DNA of 64,000 nt from Microbacterium sp. APC 3901 (lineage in GTDB: Bacteria; Actinomycetota; Actinomycetes; Actinomycetales; Microbacteriaceae). The position numbers and the translations under genes were made by a program. The stretch is taken from assembly GCF_030407765.1 (NCBI RefSeq), contig NZ_JASDCU010000014.1:40814-104813 (forward strand), read 5' to 3'. This document shows positions 55,810 to 63,579 of this stretch, in pieces; position 1 is the first letter of the stretch, and each line of letters starts with the position of its first letter. The notes beneath the pieces were generated by a model. The model was not told the DNA's origin and ran no database searches. It saw only the letters and a list, made by a program, of their open reading frames with translations.

Positions 55810-56198
55810 CCTTCGACGCGATCGGAATCGCCGGTACCGGCCTGACCGCGCACCGCAAGTGGCTCGACGCGCTCAGCGACAACATCGCGAACGTGAACAC
55901 GGCCACCCCTGCGGGCCAGGAGGCTTTTCGGGAGAAGTTCGTCACCGTGCAGGCCGGCACCGAGAGCCCGGGCGTGTATGTCGCAGGCGTCGTCGAATCC
56001 GACGCCGACGCCAAGCTCGTGTACGACCCCGAGCACCCCTACGCGAACGAGGACGGCTACGTGCAGTACCCGAACGTCGAGCTCGGCGACCAGATGAGCA
56101 TGCTGATCCTCGCTCAGCGCGGGTACGAGGCGAACGCGGCGGTCGTCGATCGCGCGAAGACGACCTATGAGGCCGCGCTGCAGATCGGCCGCAACTGA
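55806..56198 (+). CDS. flgC: Flagellar basal-body rod protein FlgC
   Basis: 130 residues. IAGTGLTAHRKWLDALSDNIANVNTATPAGQEAFREKFV and a C-terminal YPNVELGDQMSMLILAQRGYEANAAVVDRAKTTYEAALQI, both FlgC hallmarks. ATGA overlap with flgB. Confidence 0.96.
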   Translation: MTFDAIGIAGTGLTAHRKWLDALSDNIANVNTATPAGQEAFREKFVTVQAGTESPGVYVAGVVESDADAKLVYDPEHPYANEDGYVQYPNVELGDQMSMLILAQRGYEANAAVVDRAKTTYEAALQIGRN

Positions 56199-56515
56199 TG
56201 TCGGGCATCGAGGCCGTCACCGCGGCGGGCGTCACGCCACTCGCACCGCTCAGCTTCGAGACGGGTCCGGAGGCAGCAGGTGCCTCCGCCTCGGGGAACT
56301 CCTTCGCGACCTCGCTCTCGGGTGCCGTGGAGAACCTCCAGCAGCTGCAGTCGTCATCGAACGAGCTGGCCGTGCAGGCTGTGACCGGCGATCTGCAGGA
56401 CATCCATCAGGCCATGATCGCCTCGACACGCGCCTCCGTGACGCTCGACCTGGTGGTCGCCGTGCGTGACCGCAGCGTCTCGGCGTTCAACGAGATCATG
56501 AGGATGCAGGCCTGA
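56198..56515 (+). CDS. fliE: Flagellar hook-basal body protein FliE
   Basis: 105 residues. FATSLSGAVENLQQLQSSSNELAVQAVTGDLQDIHQAMIASTRASVTLDLVVAVRDRSVSAFNEIMRMQ is the FliE pattern (residues about 35-105). Links the MS ring to the rod. Start overlaps the flgC stop (TGATG). Confidence 0.94.
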   Translation: MSGIEAVTAAGVTPLAPLSFETGPEAAGASASGNSFATSLSGAVENLQQLQSSSNELAVQAVTGDLQDIHQAMIASTRASVTLDLVVAVRDRSVSAFNEIMRMQA

Positions 56516-56517
56516 CG

Positions 56518-58158
56518 ATGCCCAAGATGCTCACGAGCTACTACGACCGCGCGAAGCTGGTCGTCTCAGGATTCACGCTCGCACAGCGCACGATCGCCAT
56601 CATCGGCGTCGCGCTGCTCGTGATGGGAGCCATCGCGCTCGGCGCGTGGCTCACCAAGCCGCAGATGAGTCCGCTGTTCACCGGCCTGAGCGCGGGCGAC
56701 GCGTCGGCCGTGGTCGAGCAGCTGAAGTCGGCGGGCGTGGGCTACGAGCTCACGGAAGGCGGCGCGACCATCCTGGTGCCCGACGATCAGGTGTACCCGC
56801 AGCGTCTCGCAGCGGCGTCCGCAGGTCTTCCCGGCGATACGAGCGAGGGCTACACGCTGCTCGACGACATGGGTGTGACCGCGAGCGAGTTCCAGCAGTC
56901 GGTCACCTACAAGCGCGCCATCGAGGGCGAGCTGGCCGGCACGATCGGCGCCATGGAGGGCATCTCCACCGCGTCGGTACAGCTCGCGATCCCCGAGGAG
57001 AGCGTGTTCGTGTCGGAGCGGCAGAGTCCGACCGCGTCCGTGTTCGTGAAGACCCGCAACGGATCCGCCCTCAGCGACGAGAAGATCCAGGCCATCGTGC
57101 ACCTGACGAGCGCCGCCGTGCCGGGGATGACCCCCGAAGACGTCGCTGTCACCGATCAGGACGGCCGAGTGCTCTCGGCCGTCGGCGCCGGCCTCACCGG
57201 CAACTCGTCGAAGCAGGCGACGGAGCATGAGTCGAAAGTCGCCGCATCGGTCAGCAAGATGCTCGAGACGATCGTCGGGCCCGGCAACGCCACTGTGTCG
57301 GTGTCGGCCGACGTCGCGAATTCCACGTCAGAGCGCATGGACGAGACGTACTCTGCACCCGAAGGCGAACTGAGCGCGTCGGAGGAGACCAAGACGGAGA
57401 CCTACAACGGCGGTCAGGCCGGCGGCACCGGCGTGCTCGGCCCCGACAACATCGCCGTTCCGAACAACGCAGCAGGCACGGGCGCCTACGAGTTCGAGGA
57501 GACGTCGCGCAACAACGCGGTGAACAAGTCGACGGAAAAGACCATCACTCCGGCTGGAGATGTGACGAGGCAGACTGTCAGCATCGCGCTGAACCGGGGA
57601 ACCGTCACAGGGGTGACGGCGAACCAGATCGAATCGCTCGTGGCATCGGCGGCGGGCATCGATCTCGAGCGCGGCGACGAGATCGCCGTCGAGTTCGTCG
57701 AGTTCAACGAGGCGGGTGCGACGGCTGCGGCGACCGCCCTCGCGGCGGCGGAGGCCGAGCGCGAGGCGCAGCTGCAGCAGGAGCTGCTGCGTTCGGCGAT
57801 CATCGGCGGATCGATCCTGCTGGCCGTGATCATCCTGATCGTCTTCCTCGTCGTGCGCCGCAAGATGAAGCGCCGCGTGCTCTACACCGAGGACGGCCCG
57901 ATCGAGTATTTCGCCACGGTCACCGAGAACGAGGAGCAGAAGCTCCGCTCGCTCAGAGGGTTGAAGGAATCGGAGGCGATCGTCGCGCCGGCGCCCACCA
58001 CGCTGCTGCCGTCGGCATCGGTGGACCTCGACGACGAGCCGGAGCCCGACAAGGTCCTCGTCGAGCGCAGACGGCGCGAGATCGATGATCTGGCGAAGCG
58101 CGAACCCGACACCATCGCCAGCGCGCTGGCCGATCTCATGGACGAGGCGACTGTATGA
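56518..58158 (+). CDS. fliF: Flagellar MS-ring protein FliF
   Basis: 546 residues. Membrane segments at about residues 23-43 (IAIIGVALLVMGAIALGAWL) and 427-447 (IIGGSILLAVIILIVFLVV) enclose the ring-building domain with LAGTIGAMEGISTASVQLAIPEES. The C-terminal tail (ERRRREIDDLAKREPDTIASALADLM) is the FliG-binding part. Two bases after fliE. Confidence 0.96.
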   Translation: MPKMLTSYYDRAKLVVSGFTLAQRTIAIIGVALLVMGAIALGAWLTKPQMSPLFTGLSAGDASAVVEQLKSAGVGYELTEGGATILVPDDQVYPQRLAAASAGLPGDTSEGYTLLDDMGVTASEFQQSVTYKRAIEGELAGTIGAMEGISTASVQLAIPEESVFVSERQSPTASVFVKTRNGSALSDEKIQAIVHLTSAAVPGMTPEDVAVTDQDGRVLSAVGAGLTGNSSKQATEHESKVAASVSKMLETIVGPGNATVSVSADVANSTSERMDETYSAPEGELSASEETKTETYNGGQAGGTGVLGPDNIAVPNNAAGTGAYEFEETSRNNAVNKSTEKTITPAGDVTRQTVSIALNRGTVTGVTANQIESLVASAAGIDLERGDEIAVEFVEFNEAGATAAATALAAAEAEREAQLQQELLRSAIIGGSILLAVIILIVFLVVRRKMKRRVLYTEDGPIEYFATVTENEEQKLRSLRGLKESEAIVAPAPTTLLPSASVDLDDEPEPDKVLVERRRREIDDLAKREPDTIASALADLMDEATV

Positions 58159-59234
58159 GCGCACTGACCGAGCTGCTGGATGCGCAGGCGGACACCGTCG
58201 AGGTCTCGACGGCCGTCTCGCCCGCTGTTCCCACGCCGGAGATGAGCGGCCTCCGCAAGGCCGCGATCGTGCTGATGAACATGGACCGCGCTGCCAGCGC
58301 AGAGGTGTTGCGTCATCTCGGTGAGGAGCGCTCGGAGATGCTCGCGGCCGAGCTGACGCAGCTCGGGGGAGTGGATGTCGCGTCGACCGCCCGCGCTCTC
58401 GCGGAGTTCCGGCGCATCGCCACGGGCGGCTCGGTGCCGTCGCGCGGGGGCCAGGAACTCGCCACCGGACTGCTCGAGACGGCATTCGGACGCGAGAAGG
58501 CCGTAGGGATGGTCGGCCGGGTGATGTCGCAGGGTTCGGTGTCGTTCGACTTCCTCAACGCTGCCGACCCGGCTCAGCTCGCGACGATCATCGAGGGCGA
58601 GCTCCCGACCACGGTCGCCGTGGTGCTGGCGAACCTGCGTGCCGATCGTGCGGCGGCGGTGCTCGCGGCTCTGCAGGACCCGTTGCGCACGGATGTCGCG
58701 CAGGCGATCGCGACGATGGGCACCGCGACCCAGGAGGCGATCTCGATCGTCGCCGAGTCCCTGCGCTCTCGCACCGGCGTCTTCGCGATGCGCGAGAACC
58801 ACGAATCGATCGGAGGCGTGCAGCCTCTCGTCGAGATCATCAACAGGTCGGACACCGCCCTCGAGAAGTCGCTGCTCGCGAGCCTCGAGGGGCGCGACCT
58901 GGCACTGGCCGAGGACATCCGCAGCCGCATGGTCACGTTCGCCGACATCGCTCGTCTCGAGGACCGCGATGCGCAGCGTGTGCTGCGCGGAATCGACCTT
59001 CGCATGCTCGCGCTGGCGCTGAAGGGCGCCGACGAGCAGATCACCGACAAGGTCAAGAGCAACATGACCGAGCGCAACCAGGAGAACCTCGCTGAGGAGA
59101 CCCGGGTTCTGGGCCCCGTGCGCATGCGTCAGGTCGACGAGGCCCGTGCCGAGATCGTGCGCATCATCCGCGACCTGGAGGCCGCGGAGGAGATCACGAT
59201 CTCGCGCGAAGACGAGGATGAGCTCATCGAGTGA
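58155..59234 (+). CDS. fliG: Flagellar motor switch protein FliG
   Basis: 359 residues. LRKAAIVLMNMDRAASAEVLRHL near the N-terminus, FDFLNAADPAQLATIIEGELPTTVAVVLANL in the middle, and a C-terminal torque domain with MVTFADIARLEDRDAQRVLRGIDLRMLALALKGADE. ATGA overlap with fliF. Its stop overlaps a GTG that was once a likely start of the next frame (see fliH). Confidence 0.96.
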   Translation: MSALTELLDAQADTVEVSTAVSPAVPTPEMSGLRKAAIVLMNMDRAASAEVLRHLGEERSEMLAAELTQLGGVDVASTARALAEFRRIATGGSVPSRGGQELATGLLETAFGREKAVGMVGRVMSQGSVSFDFLNAADPAQLATIIEGELPTTVAVVLANLRADRAAAVLAALQDPLRTDVAQAIATMGTATQEAISIVAESLRSRTGVFAMRENHESIGGVQPLVEIINRSDTALEKSLLASLEGRDLALAEDIRSRMVTFADIARLEDRDAQRVLRGIDLRMLALALKGADEQITDKVKSNMTERNQENLAEETRVLGPVRMRQVDEARAEIVRIIRDLEAAEEITISREDEDELIE

Positions 59235-59265
59235 TCCCTCTCACGGCAGGTGATTCAGCCGCGGC

Positions 59266-59296
59266 GGTTACGGCTGCAGACGAGCGTCGCGATAGT
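59266..59296 (+). promoter_or_regulatory. Flagellar-type promoter inside the 5' zone of fliH
   Basis: GGTTAC (59266-59271), 16 bases, CGCGATAGT (59288-59296). Nearly the same as the flgB promoter, including spacing. It lies within the first 22 codons of the longest fliH frame. Confidence 0.6.
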
Positions 59297-59303
59297 GAGC
59301 GAG

Positions 59304-59342
59304 GAGCACGGATCGCTCGACCTACGGGCCACGGACAGGCCT
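59304..59342 (+). promoter_or_regulatory. fliH leader: twin ANGGA-loop hairpins
   Basis: Hairpin 1 is GAGC-ACGGATC-GCTC (59304-59318), identical to flgB hairpin 1. Hairpin 2 is GGCC-ACGGACA-GGCC (59327-59341), extended by a G-U pair, with an ACGGA loop where the flgB leader has AGGGA. Stem sequences conserved; spacing from the -10 region is the same as in flgB. Confidence 0.6.
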
Positions 59343-59368
59343 CGCCCTTCGATTCCGAGGTGTCCGCC

Positions 59369-60007
59369 GTGCTCGATTCCGCCTTCACGCCGCTGGTCGT
59401 GCCGCGTGTCGGCGAGACTCCGATCGACCTCCGAGGCGAGGCCGATCGTGCTCGCACCCGGGGATACGCCGACGGCTTCGCCGAGGGGCGCAGACTCGCG
59501 CTCGACGAGGCCGAGGCGCAGCGTGCGGCGCAGCAGCAGCGGATGCAGGAGCTCCAGGAGCTCTATCTGCACGAACGAGGCTCCGGCCTGCGCGCGTTGG
59601 AGGCCGCGCAGGCGGCACTCGACAGGCGCATCGACGAGCTGAGTACGCTCGCTGCCGATCGAGTCGAAGAGCTCGCGGTCGTGCTCGCCACGACGATCCT
59701 CGGAGCGGAGCTGTCGGATCCTGCGCGATCCGCCGCTCACGCGCTTCGACGCGCCCTGCACGAGATGCCCGCCGACCGGTGGACCGGCGTCGCGTTCAGC
59801 GTGCACGATGCCGATGTCCTGCAGGAGGAGGCATCGATGCTCGACGTGCTCCGCGGCATCCGGATCTCGGCCTCTCCTGCTGTGGACAACGGCGGCGCGA
59901 TCGTGGAGATCGAGAACGGTGCGGTCGACACGCGCATCTCCACAGCGCTCACCCGCGCGGCTGCAGCACTCGCCGGCGATGACCAGGACGCCGGGGGGAC
60001 ACTGTGA
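59369..60007 (+). CDS. fliH: Flagellar assembly protein FliH
   Basis: Regulator of the export ATPase FliI. About 212 residues: an Arg-rich coiled coil GYADGFAEGRRLALDEAEAQRAAQQQRMQELQELYLHERGSGLRALEAAQAALDRRIDELSTL-type segment, then the FliH C-terminal domain. I chose GTG 59369, which has GAGGT seven bases upstream and aligns with the flgB start. The longer frame begins at GTG 59231, overlapping fliG, but its first 46 codons hold a promoter and twin leader hairpins. Stop is the same either way. Confidence 0.8.
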   Translation: MLDSAFTPLVVPRVGETPIDLRGEADRARTRGYADGFAEGRRLALDEAEAQRAAQQQRMQELQELYLHERGSGLRALEAAQAALDRRIDELSTLAADRVEELAVVLATTILGAELSDPARSAAHALRRALHEMPADRWTGVAFSVHDADVLQEEASMLDVLRGIRISASPAVDNGGAIVEIENGAVDTRISTALTRAAAALAGDDQDAGGTL

Positions 60008-61332
60008 TCACCGGGACGCGGTCGTGGCAGCGCGCACTCGCGGCAGCGCGCCCTGAGCGCTCCGGCACGGTGAAGGCGGTGCGTGGACTCGGCGTGGAGG
60101 TGCTCGGCATCGACGGCGCGGTCGGCGACCGCGTCCGCATCGACGCCGCGGACGGCCGCCCGGTCGACGCCGAGATCGTCGCCGTCGACGGAGCCTCTGC
60201 GCGCTGCATGCCGCTCGGCAGGCTCGACGGGATCACCGCCCGTGCGCGGGTGCGACACGGCGGAGCGCCGCTGCAGGTGCCGACCGGACGCGCGCTGCTC
60301 GGACGCGTGCTCGACGGGCTCGGACGGCCGATCGACGGCAAGGGCCCGCTCGGCGGACGCACAGCGCTTGTCGCACTCGACCACGATGCGCCGAGCGTGA
60401 TGGACCGACAGCGCATCGACAGGCAGCTCGGACTCGGCGTGCGCGTGCTCGACACGATGACACCCGTGGGCTTGGGGCAGCGCCTCGGCCTCTTCGCGGG
60501 GTCGGGCGTGGGCAAATCGTCGCTGATGTCGATGATCGCTCGTGGGTCGACGGCTGATGTGAACGTCATCGCGCTCGTCGGCGAGCGCGGTCGCGAGGTG
60601 CGGGAGTTCCTCGAAGACGACCTGGGGCCCGAGGGTCTTGCACGGTCGGTGGTGATCGTCGCCACCTCGGACCAGCCTGCCATGGCACGGCTGCGCTCGG
60701 CCTTCGTCGCCACACGGATCGCAGAGGGCTTCCGCGATGACGGCCTCGACGTGGTGCTGATGATGGACTCGTTGACACGCGTGGCCATGGCGCAGCGTGA
60801 GATCGGGTTGAGCGCCGGCGAACCGCCGGCCACTCGGGGATATCCGCCATCGACCTTCTCGGTGCTGGCCCGGCTGCTCGAGCGAGCCGGAACCGGACCC
60901 GTCGGTTCGATCACCGGTCTCTACACGGTTCTCGTCGACGGCGACGATCACAACGAGCCGATCGCGGATGCCGCCAGAGGAATCCTCGACGGGCATGTGG
61001 TGCTCGACAGGGCGCTCGCGATCCGCGGGCATTTCCCTGCGGTCGACGTGCTCGGGTCGGTGTCTCGCGTCGTGTCGAAGATCACCACGCCGGAGCAGCG
61101 TCGGGACGCAGTCGTACTGCGCAGCGTGCTGGCGGCCCGGCGCAGCGCGAACGACCTGATCGAGATCGGCGCCTATCGACAGGGGGCCAACCCCATGGTC
61201 GACGCCGCGCTCGCTCATGAGGGCGCCATCTCTCGCTTCCTCACCCAGAGCATGGACGACTTCGCGTCGTCCGACGAGTCCTGGAAACAGCTCGCCACCC
61301 TCACCACCGATTTCGGAGGACTCACCCCATGA
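60004..61332 (+). CDS. fliI: Flagellum-specific ATPase FliI
   Basis: 442 residues. Walker A LGLFAGSGVGKSSLMSMIARG near residue 165, VIALVGERGREVREFLEDDL near 190, Walker B DDGLDVVLMMDSLTRVAMAQREIGLSAGEPPATRGYPPS near 250. Powers type III export of flagellar parts with FliH and FliJ. ATGA coupled on both sides. Confidence 0.96.
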   Translation: MITGTRSWQRALAAARPERSGTVKAVRGLGVEVLGIDGAVGDRVRIDAADGRPVDAEIVAVDGASARCMPLGRLDGITARARVRHGGAPLQVPTGRALLGRVLDGLGRPIDGKGPLGGRTALVALDHDAPSVMDRQRIDRQLGLGVRVLDTMTPVGLGQRLGLFAGSGVGKSSLMSMIARGSTADVNVIALVGERGREVREFLEDDLGPEGLARSVVIVATSDQPAMARLRSAFVATRIAEGFRDDGLDVVLMMDSLTRVAMAQREIGLSAGEPPATRGYPPSTFSVLARLLERAGTGPVGSITGLYTVLVDGDDHNEPIADAARGILDGHVVLDRALAIRGHFPAVDVLGSVSRVVSKITTPEQRRDAVVLRSVLAARRSANDLIEIGAYRQGANPMVDAALAHEGAISRFLTQSMDDFASSDESWKQLATLTTDFGGLTP

Positions 61333-61754
61333 CCTTCCCACTGGCTGGTCTGCTGCGCGTGCGCGGCGCCCAGGAGCGTGTCGCCGCCGAACATCTCTCG
61401 CGTGCGAGCGCAGAACGGGTGCAGGCCGAGAGTGCCGAGCAGACGGCGATCACGAGCCTCGCCGACATCAGCGCGCAGATCGATGATCCGCGGGCGCTGA
61501 TGGCGATGGCCGCGGCCCGAGCGGCGGGGCGCAGCACGCTCAGCGATCTGCAGGCGCTGGTCGAGATGAGGCGTAGCGCAGAGTCCGAGGCACGATCAGC
61601 GCACATCGAAGCGCGACGCGATCTGAAGGGGCTCGAACGTCTCGAGACCACCCATCGTGTCGAGACCGCGAAGGCCGAGCTCGCGGCCGAGCAGAACGCG
61701 CTCGACGAGATCGCCGTCGTGCGCACCTCACGACGTGAGGGAAGCGCCGCATGA
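61329..61754 (+). CDS. fliJ: Flagellar export protein FliJ
   Basis: 141 residues, almost wholly coiled coil: LAGLLRVRGAQERVAAEHLSRASAERVQAESAEQ and EARRDLKGLERLETTHRVETAKAELAAEQNALDEIAVV. FliJ is poorly conserved; identification rests on coiled coil, size and position after fliI. Confidence 0.85.
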   Translation: MTFPLAGLLRVRGAQERVAAEHLSRASAERVQAESAEQTAITSLADISAQIDDPRALMAMAAARAAGRSTLSDLQALVEMRRSAESEARSAHIEARRDLKGLERLETTHRVETAKAELAAEQNALDEIAVVRTSRREGSAA

Positions 61755-62113
61755 CCGGGCTTGCAGCGGTGATCGCCCGCGTCGATGCGATCGAGACCCA
61801 GATCGTGTCGCTGGATCCGGCGGGGCGTGCGGCTGCAGCGGCTGCCACGGAGGCGACGGCTGAGACATCGGCGGCCAGTTCCGCGACGTTCGCCGGAGTG
61901 CTGGAGGCGGCCAAGGCCGCCTCGACCGCCGATGCCGCGTCGAGCACTGCAGCGGCCGAGGCGACATCGGCGCCGGCTGCTGTGGGCACCGGTGCGTCCG
62001 GCGGAGAGGACGCCGACGTCATCGCGGCGCTCCAGACCCTGTTCTCGGCGAACGCCTCGGGCGCCGGCGGATCGGTTCCGTCGATGCAGAAGATCATGGA
62101 GATGCTCGGATGA
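61751..62113 (+). CDS. Ala-rich small protein between fliJ and fliK, unknown function
   Basis: 120 residues. LAAVIARVDAIETQIVSLD at the N-terminus, a long Ala/Ser/Thr-rich middle, and a short C-terminal helix VPSMQKIMEMLG. FAGVLEAAKAAS near residue 48 resembles the F-x-x-x-L linker found ahead of FlgJ/transglycosylase domains in other bacteria, but no enzymatic domain follows. ATGA overlaps on both sides support a real gene. Confidence 0.75.
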   Translation: MTGLAAVIARVDAIETQIVSLDPAGRAAAAAATEATAETSAASSATFAGVLEAAKAASTADAASSTAAAEATSAPAAVGTGASGGEDADVIAALQTLFSANASGAGGSVPSMQKIMEMLG

Positions 62114-63567
62114 CCGCGGTGGGACTGCTCGCGACCGTTCCCGGCGTCGGCGCGGGATCCGGCTCCGGCGAGGCTGACACGGGTGGTCGAGCGTCGGCGG
62201 ACTCCGGTTCACTGTTCGGCGATGCCCTCACCGCAGCGGGTCGGACGCTCGACGGCACGTCGGGGTCGGGCCCGGCGATGCCCGACGCGGCTTCGCAGGG
62301 TTGGCCGACGGTGGAGGCGTCGGTGGCACCCGACCGCACAATCGACCCACAGGCCGCGATCGCGGCCATGACTCACCTGGTCGCGTGGTCTGCTCCGGTG
62401 ACGCCGGAACCCTCCGCGATGACGCCCCAGGCGGCGGCACCGCTGGCGACGGCGTCCGAGACGACGGCTCCGAGTGCGCCGCATCCGGAGGCGACGCCGG
62501 AGACGACACCGGGGGCGGCCGAGGCGACTCCTGCTTATCCGGTGGATGCGGTCGCCGAAGCGGATGCCGCAGATGCGGTTCCGGCTGATGCCGAGGCGGC
62601 GCCGCAGACGACTCGGGCTTCAGAGACTGCCGCAGCGTCGGCCCCGGCCCCGACACCCGCGTCTGCGCCCGCGTCTGCATCGGCTGCTGCGTCGGCGAGC
62701 GCGACAGACGTCGTCGGTGAGCGTGGCGAAGTCCGGACGCAGCAGGGAGGACCCACGGGCGACGTCCGCGAGGGCGGCGTCCGCGAGGGCGGCGTCCACA
62801 CGGCGGCGATCCCACGAGAGCCCGACAGCGGCGGTACCGATCCCGTGCGCTCCGATGCTGCCGCGGCCGTGCTTCGGCCCGAGCCGCTCTCTCGGCAGCC
62901 CCTGAATGCGATCCCGTCGGTGGTCGGCGCCCCTGCGCCCGGGGTCGGGGGTTCTTTCGAGCAGCATCCGGCGAGCGATGTGGGGGACCACCCGCAGGGG
63001 GCACAGCCTGTGACGGCGACGGCCCCCCTCGCCCCGGTCGCTCCCTCGGTCGCCACGATCGCCCCCGCTCCGTCGCCCGACGCAGCCACTGCCGCGAATC
63101 GTGCGGTGGCCGCCCAGGTCGCTCCGGTGGTCGTGAGCATCGCCCAGCGCCCGACGGGCACCCACCAGCTCACGATGACGGTGAACCCCGACAGTCTCGG
63201 CCCCGTCACGGTGCGCGCGCACATCACGGCATCCGGAGAGGTGCAGGTCGAGCTCAGCGGTGCGACCGATGCCGGGCGCGACGTGCTGCGCACCATGCTC
63301 GTCGAGCTGCGCCGCGACCTCGCCGCGGTGATGCCGCACGCCACTCTGAGCGTCAACCACGGCACGTCCGCGGATCCCTCAGCCTCCGGTGAGCGAGGCC
63401 AGCAGGCTGCGGGCGATGCACCGACAGGACAGGGTGCAGGCGATCGCGAAGCGAACCGCGGCCGACCCGACCACCGCCGCGGAGTCGAGCAGGTCTCCGA
63501 TCTTCCCCGCACCATCCAGACCACGCCCTCTGCCGCCTCCGGTGCGGGGCTCGACATCTTCGCCTGA
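62110..63567 (+). CDS. fliK: Flagellar hook-length control protein FliK
   Basis: 485 residues. A long Ala/Pro/Thr-rich, probably unfolded ruler region (1 to about 330) and the compact Flg_hook domain near residues 345-430 (THQLTMTVNPDSLGPVTVRAHITASGEVQVELSG). A 15-base tandem repeat at 62764-62793 encodes VREGG-type repeats. Controls hook length and export switching. Confidence 0.92.
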   Translation: MTAVGLLATVPGVGAGSGSGEADTGGRASADSGSLFGDALTAAGRTLDGTSGSGPAMPDAASQGWPTVEASVAPDRTIDPQAAIAAMTHLVAWSAPVTPEPSAMTPQAAAPLATASETTAPSAPHPEATPETTPGAAEATPAYPVDAVAEADAADAVPADAEAAPQTTRASETAAASAPAPTPASAPASASAAASASATDVVGERGEVRTQQGGPTGDVREGGVREGGVHTAAIPREPDSGGTDPVRSDAAAAVLRPEPLSRQPLNAIPSVVGAPAPGVGGSFEQHPASDVGDHPQGAQPVTATAPLAPVAPSVATIAPAPSPDAATAANRAVAAQVAPVVVSIAQRPTGTHQLTMTVNPDSLGPVTVRAHITASGEVQVELSGATDAGRDVLRTMLVELRRDLAAVMPHATLSVNHGTSADPSASGERGQQAAGDAPTGQGAGDREANRGRPDHRRGVEQVSDLPRTIQTTPSAASGAGLDIFA

Positions 63568-63579
63568 GAGGACGACCGA

